Positions 1 to 5,476 of a stretch of 6,881 nucleotides of DNA are shown in pieces. A program made the translations under genes and the position numbers. The stretch comes from Acidobacteriota bacterium (GTDB lineage: Bacteria; Acidobacteriota; Terriglobia; Bryobacterales; Bryobacteraceae), in the NCBI GenBank assembly GCA_947505565.1, contig CANNLB010000141.1:1-6881 (forward strand), in the 5' to 3' direction. Within the stretch, counting starts at the first letter, position 1. Every line of letters starts with the position of its first letter. The notes beneath the pieces are model-generated. The model worked only from the letters and a program-made list of their open reading frames with translations, did not search any database and had not been told where the DNA came from.

Positions 1-79
1 TCAGCATGGTAAGAAAAGGTGCGGTTACCCTTCTATTCTATCTGAAATCAGAAAAGCCCACTCACACTTTTGGCATGAG

Positions 80-120
80 TAAACCTCTTTCGCTAGACCG
101 CTGCGGAGGAGAGTGGTTTA
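80..120 (-). repeat. Imperfect inverted repeat at the tonB stop codon; possible weak terminator
   Basis: Bases 80-85 (TAAACC) and 115-120 (GGTTTA) are perfect 6-bp complements, and part of the inner sequence (CTC and TCT against GAG and AGA stretches) can extend the stem with mismatches or a bulge. The right arm contains the tonB stop codon at 118-120. No run of T residues follows on the minus strand, so this is not a classical intrinsic terminator. A second small palindrome (TCTG-AAAT-CAGA, 41-52) lies further downstream of tonB. I see no gene in bases 1-117. Confidence 0.25.
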
Positions 121-1140
121 CAGGAGTCTAAAATTAACTTCCACGGTTGCGGCGACCGCAACTGGCTTGCCGTCTTTGAACCCGGGACGGAAGCGCCACT
201 TCTGGACAGCTTCGATCGCCTTTTCATCGAGACCGAGACCAAGGGGTCGGACCACCCGCAGTTGCTGCGGTTGACCCTTCTCGTCGACCACTACGTAGAG
301 AACGACAGTGCCCTGAAACTTCGCTTTCCGCGCTTCCTCAGAGTATTCGGGTTCCACCTTTGACAACAGCGAAGGGGCCGAGACGCCGCCTCCAATTCTG
401 TACACACCGCCACCCATCCCGCCGCCCGATCCGGGGCCGACGCCAGCGCCCGAACCCGAGCCGACACCGCCGCCCTTGCCCGCGCCGATTCCGGCTTGCG
501 AGCCGGGCCCGTTCGAAGGAATTTTACCCATGGCGAAGGGGTCGCCGATATTGGTGAGAGCGACCTGCGGAATCGGAGCGTTGGACTGGAGCACCACCGT
601 GGGCTCCATGACGAGCTTGGGTTGATTCAAAATCGGTTCGGCCGTGGGCGGGACGTACTGCTTCGGCGCGATCTTGGGCAGTTTGCCCTTAGTCGGGGGC
701 AACGGGTTCAAGTTGCCGCCACCACCGCCGCCGCCCATCGACACTTTTTGGGGAGCCGCTTTCGGGAGGTAGGGTGCCAAGTCGGTCGGCATGAACAACG
801 CCGTATCTTTCACGGCCTGAATAACAGCCTTGTTAGTCCCGATATAGATCAAAAGAGCGAGGATGACGCCGTGGACCAAAACCGAGTAGGCCCCGGACTT
901 TTTTTCATTGCCGCCTGTCTGGCCCCAGATGTCGCGAACGGCAACCGGCTTAGAAGTGACATCGAGCGGCGGGAGAACAGGAGGACGAACCAGCTCTTTT
1001 ACGTTTTGGATGAACGCCAAATGCCACGGCGGCTCCGGTGGAGCCATTAAACGAGCCAAATGGCGCTCTTCCTCGATCTCGAGCTGCGAGGGAAGGGCGC
1101 GGTTATTTTCGGTCGGTGGTGGAGTTGGAATTGTTGCCAT
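118..1140 (-). CDS. TonB-family energy transducer protein
   Basis: This is probably the TonB component that transmits inner-membrane proton-motive force from ExbB/ExbD to TonB-dependent outer-membrane receptors. Counting 340 residues from ATG 1140, one hydrophobic helix lies at about 84-101. A Pro/Gly-rich periplasmic linker follows, with seven consecutive glycines at 136-142 and a second Gly-rich stretch at about 217-252. The C-terminal TonB domain is at about 254-340, with PEYSEEARKAKFQG, VDEKG, the WRFRP motif and the GKPV turn. I chose ATG 1140 over the upstream GTG at 1164 because AGGA at 1150-1153 lies 9 nt before the ATG, while the GTG has no Shine-Dalgarno sequence. Unlike enterobacterial TonB, whose membrane anchor is at the very N-terminus, this protein has about 83 residues before the helix, rich in Pro and charged residues. 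No exbB or exbD gene lies in the window. Family assignment is firm; the receptor served is unknown. Confidence 0.9.
   Translation of the reverse strand: MATIPTPPPTENNRALPSQLEIEEERHLARLMAPPEPPWHLAFIQNVKELVRPPVLPPLDVTSKPVAVRDIWGQTGGNEKKSGAYSVLVHGVILALLIYIGTNKAVIQAVKDTALFMPTDLAPYLPKAAPQKVSMGGGGGGGNLNPLPPTKGKLPKIAPKQYVPPTAEPILNQPKLVMEPTVVLQSNAPIPQVALTNIGDPFAMGKIPSNGPGSQAGIGAGKGGGVGSGSGAGVGPGSGGGMGGGVYRIGGGVSAPSLLSKVEPEYSEEARKAKFQGTVVLYVVVDEKGQPQQLRVVRPLGLGLDEKAIEAVQKWRFRPGFKDGKPVAVAATVEVNFRLL
715..735 (-). repeat. Glycine-codon triplet tract inside tonB
   Basis: Seven consecutive GGC/GGT codons sit just after the membrane helix region of the TonB protein, written on the plus strand as GCC/ACC triplets. 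A longer, more mixed Gly-rich stretch lies at 385-492. Short triplet tracts like this can change length in frame by replication slippage; whether this one does cannot be told from a single sequence. Confidence 0.6.
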
Positions 1141-1149
1141 CGTTCTGCA

Positions 1150-1153
1150 TCCT
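1150..1153 (-). promoter_or_regulatory. Shine-Dalgarno that decides the tonB start
   Basis: AGGA on the minus strand, 9 nt upstream of ATG 1140. No similar sequence precedes the in-frame GTG at 1164, so the ATG is the preferred start. Confidence 0.6.
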
Positions 1154-1231
1154 GTCCCCTGCACGTCTAGACGATTTGCCGGTCAACAAGGTTGCAGTTT
1201 TCCTGGACTTTAAGCTTGCTAACTATGCAAA

Positions 1232-1240
1232 ATTGTATCA
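1232..1240 (-). promoter_or_regulatory. Candidate extended -10 promoter for tonB
   Basis: The minus strand reads TGATACAAT, which fits the extended -10 pattern TGnTANAAT-like (TG, one base, then TACAAT). It lies in the short gap between the peptidase stop (1245) and tonB. No good -35 hexamer is seen at 16-18 bp, as is common for extended -10 promoters. Transcription would start near 1225, leaving a leader of about 85 nt before ATG 1140. It would let tonB be expressed apart from the oxygenase-peptidase pair. The assignment rests on a motif alone. Confidence 0.35.
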
Positions 1241-1244
1241 TGCG

Positions 1245-3257
1245 CTAGGAGAGTAGCCCAGAACGCGCAAGAAGGGCATTGGGATCCGGGTCGCGGCCCA
1301 TGAAATTGCGGTAGAGCTGAGCGGGGTCTTCGCTGTCGCCTTGCGAGAGAATGTGATGGCGGAAGTCGCGGCCGGCTTGGAGGTTGAACACGCCCTCGTT
1401 CCGGAAGCGGCTGAACGCGTCGGCGTCGAGTACTTCGGCCCATTTATAGGAGTAGTAGCCCGCGGCGTAACCTACTGGATTTGCAAACAGATGGGTGAAG
1501 CTGGCGATCATGGCGTGCGCGAGCGGCAGACCGGCCGGGGCGAACGGCAGCAGCAACCCGCGGCTATAGGCGATGACGTCGCCATCCGTAGCCGGGGAAT
1601 AGGTTGTATGCAGGGCGAGGTCGACCATGCCGAAGCTGAGCTGGCGCATTTGCGCGTTGGCGGCGCGAAAGTTGCGGGCGCGTTTCATCTTGTTAAATAA
1701 TTCGGCGGGGATGGCGGCGCTGGTCTCATAGTGCTCGGCGAACAAGGCGAGGGCTTCGCTTTCCCAGCACCAGTTTTCGAGGATCTGGCTGGGGAGTTCG
1801 ACGAAGTCCCAGGCGACGTTAGTACCGGCCATGCCGCGCAGGGGGACGCGGCTGAGGCAGTGGTGGAGAAGATGGCCGAATTCGTGGAAGATCGTTTCGA
1901 CGTCGCGATGGGTGAGCAGGGCGGGGAGGTCGCCGATGGGCGGCGTGAGGTTGCCGCAGACGAGGCCGAGGTGCGGGTCCCAGGATTCGCCGTTGGGAAG
2001 GCCAGTTAGGAAAGAATCCATCCAGGCGCCGCCACGCTTGTTTTCGCGGGGATAGAAGTCGGAGTAGAAGCTGCCAATGTGGGCGCCGGAGGCTTCGTCG
2101 CGAATTTCGTAGAAACGGACGTCGGCATGCCAAACGGGAGCGCCGGGCTTTTCGACGACGAGAATACCGAAGAGGCGCCGGGTGATTTCGAACAGGCCTT
2201 CCATGACTTTGGGAAGGGCGAAGTAGGGGCGGAGCTCTTCTTCGTCGAAGTCGAAAAGGGCGAGGCGTTGCTTTTCGGCCCAGTAGGCGATATCCCAGGG
2301 GGCGAGGGGCTGGCCGGCGAAGGCGATGAGCTGTTCGTTTTCGACGACGAAGAATGGCTTCGTTTTCTCGTAGAGATCGTCGAGAAAGGCGCGGGCGGCG
2401 GCGCCGGTTTTGGCCATACGCTCGACCAGGACGAGATCGGCGAAGGTGGCGAAGCCGAGGAGTGCGGCTTTTTCGCGGCGGAGTTCGATGAGGCGGGTGG
2501 TGAGGCTACGGTTATCGAGGTCGCCGGTGGAGGCGCGGGTGGAGAAGGCTTGGTAGAGGGTTTCGCGGGTGGCCGCGTCGTCGAGATAGGTCATCACGGC
2601 GAGGTAGCTGGGTTGTTGGAGGGTAAAGCGCCAGCCGGGTAGGCCCTTACTTTCGGCGCTTTGGCGGGCCGCGGCGCGGGCGCTGGGGGGGAGCCCCGAG
2701 AGTTGGGCTTCGTCGGTGAGATAGAGTTCGTAGGCGTTGGTCGCGTCGAGGACGTTTTCCGAGTATTTGGTGGAAACGTTGGCGAGTTCGACGTCGATGG
2801 CTTCCGAGCGTTTCTTGCCGGCCTCGTCGAGTTCGGCACCGGCGCGGCGGAAGGCGTCCATTGTCTTCGTGAAATTGCGGCTGTGGAGGCCCGAGAGCTG
2901 GGCGGCTTCTTCAGTGGCGGCGAAGGCTTTGAGGGCAGCCCAGAGGCCGGGATTGAGCGCGATCGAAGAGTAGAACGCGCTGGCTTCGGGCTGGATGGCG
3001 TTGAAGGCTTCGCGAAGTTCCTGGGTGGTGACGACGGTTTCCAGATGCCGGACGACGTTGAGGGCGACGTCGAGCGGTTCGGTGCAGCGGTCGAGGGCGA
3101 GGAGGGTGTTCGCGTAGGTCCGGGGGGCGGGGGCGTCGATGACGGCTTGGATGGCGGCTTGGGCTTGTGCGATCAACTCGCGGATGCCGGCGACGACATG
3201 GGGGGCTTCGATCTGGTCGAAGGGGATGGCGAAGGAAATGGACAGAAGAGGGTTCAT
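1245..3257 (-). CDS. M3-family zinc metallopeptidase (oligopeptidase A / dipeptidyl carboxypeptidase type)
   Basis: A probable cytoplasmic thimet-oligopeptidase-type enzyme that cleaves short peptides, as PrlC (OpdA) and Dcp do. Numbering the 670 residues from ATG 3257, the zinc motif HEFGH is at 458-462 with catalytic Glu459 and ligands His458 and His462. The third ligand is Glu487 in FVELPSQ, 25 residues after the second His, which is the spacing I know for E. coli Dcp. The GYYSYKWAEVLDADAF segment near the C-terminus matches the substrate-binding tyrosine loop of the family. The long helical N-terminal half and the total length are normal for M3 enzymes of about 680 residues. No signal peptide is seen. 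Two in-frame ATGs exist, at 3266 and 3257; I chose 3257 because TGGA at 3267-3270 is 9 nt upstream of it and directly abuts the other. PrlC and Dcp cannot be separated by eye. Its start lies 15 nt after the dioxygenase stop, so the two are probably co-transcribed. Confidence 0.93.
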   Translation of the reverse strand: MNPLLSISFAIPFDQIEAPHVVAGIRELIAQAQAAIQAVIDAPAPRTYANTLLALDRCTEPLDVALNVVRHLETVVTTQELREAFNAIQPEASAFYSSIALNPGLWAALKAFAATEEAAQLSGLHSRNFTKTMDAFRRAGAELDEAGKKRSEAIDVELANVSTKYSENVLDATNAYELYLTDEAQLSGLPPSARAAARQSAESKGLPGWRFTLQQPSYLAVMTYLDDAATRETLYQAFSTRASTGDLDNRSLTTRLIELRREKAALLGFATFADLVLVERMAKTGAAARAFLDDLYEKTKPFFVVENEQLIAFAGQPLAPWDIAYWAEKQRLALFDFDEEELRPYFALPKVMEGLFEITRRLFGILVVEKPGAPVWHADVRFYEIRDEASGAHIGSFYSDFYPRENKRGGAWMDSFLTGLPNGESWDPHLGLVCGNLTPPIGDLPALLTHRDVETIFHEFGHLLHHCLSRVPLRGMAGTNVAWDFVELPSQILENWCWESEALALFAEHYETSAAIPAELFNKMKRARNFRAANAQMRQLSFGMVDLALHTTYSPATDGDVIAYSRGLLLPFAPAGLPLAHAMIASFTHLFANPVGYAAGYYSYKWAEVLDADAFSRFRNEGVFNLQAGRDFRHHILSQGDSEDPAQLYRNFMGRDPDPNALLARSGLLS

Positions 3258-3272
3258 CGGCACCATTCCAGG

Positions 3273-4025
3273 TTAGCGGAGAAAACCGGACTTGCCGCTG
3301 CCGGTGGTACTCAGGGCGTCGTTGCGGGGGTCGTCGAGGGCAAGAACGCGGCGCAGTTCCGGGCTTAATTGGGCGATTGTTTCCGGGCGGAGCAGGCGCT
3401 GCTGATACTGCTGCTGGGGTTGATCGCCGCGGACGAAGAAGCCGTGGAGGGAGCGGCGGGGATGGTCGGTGTGGTTAGCGGTCCCGCCGTGCCAGCAGTG
3501 GGAGTTCATCATGATGACGTCACCGGCGCTGCCGAGGATGATGGTTTCGTCCGGGTGAGAAGCGGGGGGAAGTTGGCCGGAGAGATGGGAGCCGGGTACG
3601 GCGCGGGTGGGGCCGTTGTGCGGGGTGAAGTCGTCGAGCATCCAGATGGAGTTGAAGACGGCGGAGCCTTTTTCGTCGGGGAGGAGGCCCATATCGCAAT
3701 GCAGGGGTTGAGCGGAGTCGGAGCGGGGCTCGGCGGCGCGGTAGTTGAGGCTGGAGAGTTTGTAATCGGGGCCGAGTACGGCGGCGGCGGCTTCGAGCAA
3801 GGTGGGGTGGGCGATGACCCGGTGGAAGACCTCGCCTTTGTCGACCAGATTGGCGAGGCGCTGAGAGTTTGCTTCCTGGCGGAACTCGGCTCCGGCGTTT
3901 TCACCCTCGATGGTCATCCGTTCGGCGACGGCGGCGCGGAGCGCTTCGAGCCAGGTGGGGTCGATCATTTGGGGGATGATCGTGTACCCTTGTTCCTGCA
4001 ACTCCTGAAAATGTTTCGGGTTCAC
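3273..4025 (-). CDS. Phytanoyl-CoA dioxygenase (PhyH) family Fe(II)/2-oxoglutarate oxygenase
   Basis: A predicted non-heme iron oxygenase that couples 2-oxoglutarate decarboxylation to hydroxylation of an unknown small-molecule substrate. Counting 250 residues from GTG 4025, the facial triad is His109-x-Asp111 (in QPLHCDMG) and His179 (in SHCWHGG). Arg190, 11 residues after the distal His, is placed to bind the 2-oxoglutarate carboxylate as in human PHYH. GPTRAVPGSH is also typical of the family, and the length is normal. The N-terminal NPKHFQELQEQGYTII resembles the usual start of such proteins. The reading frame can be extended to a TTG at 4043, but GTG 4025 gives the more natural N-terminus, and TACAAT lies at the right distance for transcription to begin at that GTG. 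The C-terminal tail after about residue 210 is polar and probably disordered. The family includes many secondary-metabolite and lipid hydroxylases; neither the sequence nor the neighbouring peptidase identifies the substrate. Confidence 0.88.
   Translation of the reverse strand: MNPKHFQELQEQGYTIIPQMIDPTWLEALRAAVAERMTIEGENAGAEFRQEANSQRLANLVDKGEVFHRVIAHPTLLEAAAAVLGPDYKLSSLNYRAAEPRSDSAQPLHCDMGLLPDEKGSAVFNSIWMLDDFTPHNGPTRAVPGSHLSGQLPPASHPDETIILGSAGDVIMMNSHCWHGGTANHTDHPRRSLHGFFVRGDQPQQQYQQRLLRPETIAQLSPELRRVLALDDPRNDALSTTGSGKSGFLR
3962..3982. repeat. 7-bp perfect inverted repeat between the divergent genes' start region
   Basis: CGATCAT at 3962-3968 and ATGATCG at 3976-3982 are exact complements separated by seven bases (TTGGGGG). 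The element lies about 60 bp upstream of the waaF start and inside the early dioxygenase coding region. Its place is right for an operator of the divergent pair, but arms of this length occur by chance a few times in a window of this size. Confidence 0.25.
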
Positions 4026-4031
4026 GCTGCG

Positions 4032-4037
4032 ATTGTA
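4032..4037 (-). promoter_or_regulatory. Candidate -10 box for a leaderless dioxygenase mRNA
   Basis: TACAAT on the minus strand. With the usual spacing, position +1 falls exactly on the G of GTG 4025, so the transcript would have no leader. This fits the lack of any Shine-Dalgarno sequence before that GTG. No convincing -35 box is found at 16-18 bp. Confidence 0.35.
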
Positions 4038-4042
4038 ACGCA

Positions 4043-5074
4043 ATGAACTTTAACCGCATCTTGATTCGCGCAACGAACTGGGTGGGCGACGCCGTGATGT
4101 CCGTGCCTGCTCTGGAGCAAATCCGTGCGCGCTTCCCGGATGCGCACATCGCAGTACTGGCGCGGCCCTGGGTGAGCGGGCTTTACGATAAGTCGCTGAT
4201 CGACGAGATTATTCCCTATCAGGCGGGGAAGGGCTGGAGCGACCTGCGGGGGAAGTGGCATTTGGCGGGGCGGTTACGGCAGATGAACTTCGACGCCGCG
4301 ATTTTGCTGCAGAATGCGTTTGAGGCGGCCGCGATTGTATGGTTGGCGCAGATTCCGGTACGGATCGGGTACGCCCGCGACGGGCGGGGTTTGCTGCTGT
4401 CGGACCCGATTGTGGTGCCGAAGCCGGGCGAGATCGAAGACCATCAGCGCTACTACTATTTGGAGATGCTGCGGCGGGCGGGGTTGATCGAGAACCTGCC
4501 GGAGGTGCCCGCGGTGCGGTTGCCGGGGATTCCCTTTCTCCGGGAAGAAGGGCGGAAACGGCTGAACGGGCTTTGGATTGGCGTATCGCCGGGTGCGGCT
4601 TACGGGACGGCGAAGCGGTGGCTGCCGGAGCGATTTGCGGCGACGGCGGTGACGGTGGCGACGGCTTTGGGGGCGCAGGTGGCGGTGTTTGGGTCCCCGG
4701 ATGAAAGGGCGTTGTGCGAGACGGTGGCGGGGCAGGTGCGGGAGGCGGGGTTGACGGCGGTCAACTTTGCGGGTGAGACGAGTTTGGCCGAGTTTGTCGA
4801 GATGGCGGCGGCGTGCCAGGCGTTTGTGACGAACGATTCCGGGGCGATGCATGTGGCGAGCGCCTTGGGGGTGCCGACGGTGGCGGTGTTCGGAGCGACC
4901 GACCACGTGGCGACCGGGCCGACCGGGCCGCTGGCGAAAATCATCCGGGAGCAGGTGGAGTGTAGCCCGTGTTTGCTGCGGGAGTGTCCGATTGATCACC
5001 GGTGTATGAAAGCGGTGACGGCGGAGCGGGTGGCGGGCGAAGTTTTGGAATTGGTACAGATCGCGCGACAATAG
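4043..5074 (+). CDS. waaF: Lipopolysaccharide heptosyltransferase II (WaaF family)
   Basis: A GT-B-fold glycosyltransferase of family GT9 that adds a heptose from an ADP-activated donor to the growing inner core, acting on the cytoplasmic face of the inner membrane. In the 343 residues, the N-terminal acceptor domain opens with ILIRATNWVGDAVMSVPAL, with Asp16 at the position of the family's catalytic base. The nucleotide-sugar domain carries GAAYGTAKRWLPERF near 184-198 (Lys191), then NDSGAMHVASALGVPTVAVFG at 264-284 and the following TDHVATGP. Four cysteines in CSPCLLRECPIDHRCM at 307-322 are a WaaF hallmark. ATG 4043 is the first possible start after an in-frame TGA at 3977 and gives the expected N-terminus, but it has no Shine-Dalgarno sequence. 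It starts almost back to back with the dioxygenase and leads a tight gene run. The family is clear; the exact sugar and acceptor are inferred. Confidence 0.92.
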   Translation: MNFNRILIRATNWVGDAVMSVPALEQIRARFPDAHIAVLARPWVSGLYDKSLIDEIIPYQAGKGWSDLRGKWHLAGRLRQMNFDAAILLQNAFEAAAIVWLAQIPVRIGYARDGRGLLLSDPIVVPKPGEIEDHQRYYYLEMLRRAGLIENLPEVPAVRLPGIPFLREEGRKRLNGLWIGVSPGAAYGTAKRWLPERFAATAVTVATALGAQVAVFGSPDERALCETVAGQVREAGLTAVNFAGETSLAEFVEMAAACQAFVTNDSGAMHVASALGVPTVAVFGATDHVATGPTGPLAKIIREQVECSPCLLRECPIDHRCMKAVTAERVAGEVLELVQIARQ

Positions 5075-5083
5075 GCGGGTTAC

Positions 5084-5464
5084 ATGGTGGATACCCGAAC
5101 CAAGATTGTCGACTTTGAAAGGTTTCGCGAACGGCTGTTGGCGCCGGTGCCTCCGCGGGCATTGGTGATTGGGCATTTCGACCCGGTCGTCTATTCGCAC
5201 GTGGAACGGATGGGCGAGTTGGCGGCGGAGTATGGCCCGCTCGCTGTTTGCGTGACGAGCCCGGCGGATCCGCTGTTGCCGGTGCGGGCGCGGGCGGAGT
5301 TGGCGGCGGCGTTGGGGTGTACCGCGTTCGTCACGATCGCCGAACACGCCGAGGTGTCGCTGCTGAGCGGCATTGCGGGCCTGGTGGTGATCGACGAGAC
5401 GCATGACGACCTGCGGCGCCGGGAGGCACTGATGACGCTCGTGCGCGAGCGGCAGAAAGCTTAG
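5084..5464 (+). CDS. Degenerate RfaE2/HldE-like nucleotidyltransferase-fold protein
   Basis: A 126-residue soluble protein that I read as a relic or repurposed member of the cytidylyltransferase-like superfamily. The opening KIVDFERFRERL resembles the lead-in of RfaE2/HldE C-terminal domains. It is followed at 30-40 by GHFDPVVYSHV, which aligns with the family's GCFDLLHxGHV pattern. Gly30, Phe32, Asp33 and the last His (His39) are kept, but the first His of the HxGH nucleotide-binding motif is Val36 and its Gly is Ser38. PVRARAELAAALGC at 66-79 matches the helix after the second strand. The protein ends at the region where RfaE2 would have its KGGDY and C-terminal Ser/Thr-rich motifs, so it is shorter than the usual roughly 160 residues. 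It lies 9 nt after waaF and 12 nt before the WaaC-like gene, with AGGCGG at 5073-5078 as a weak ribosome site. Catalysis is doubtful. A binding or regulatory role in heptose transfer is inference; a simple hypothetical protein is the safe alternative. Confidence 0.75.
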   Translation: MVDTRTKIVDFERFRERLLAPVPPRALVIGHFDPVVYSHVERMGELAAEYGPLAVCVTSPADPLLPVRARAELAAALGCTAFVTIAEHAEVSLLSGIAGLVVIDETHDDLRRREALMTLVRERQKA

Positions 5465-5466
5465 GA
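5463..5466 (+). promoter_or_regulatory. Shine-Dalgarno overlapping a stop codon; sets the WaaC-like start
   Basis: AGGA shares bases with the TAG stop (5462-5464) of the preceding gene and lies 10 nt before ATG 5477. The in-frame TTG at 5468 would be only 1 nt away, so ATG 5477 is preferred. The arrangement points to translational coupling. Confidence 0.55.
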
Positions 5467-5476
5467 ATTGAGCGCG

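Noticed and set aside
41..52. Small palindrome TCTG-AAAT-CAGA as a terminator
   Set aside because: The stem is only 4-5 bp, A/T-rich, and has no adjacent T-run on either strand.
3273..3300. GSGKSG near the C-terminus of the dioxygenase, resembling a P-loop
   Set aside because: It lacks the first Gly of GxxxxGK[ST], is not preceded by a hydrophobic strand and sits in a probably disordered tail of a non-NTPase family.
2079..3368. Open frames on the plus strand opposite the M3 peptidase
   Set aside because: Low-complexity Gly/Glu/Val/Phe-rich translations with no motifs; explained by the strand skew.
3369..4046. 225-codon open frame on the plus strand covering most of the dioxygenase gene
   Set aside because: Gly/Val/Glu-rich translation typical of an antisense frame to a gene with C-ending codons. 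The opposite strand carries a complete catalytic triad.
4912..4929. Perfect 9-bp tandem duplication (GACCGGGCC twice) in waaF
   Set aside because: It encodes Thr-Gly-Pro twice at a position where WaaF proteins commonly have TGPxGP-like sequence, so it is best explained by protein sequence rather than a recent duplication.
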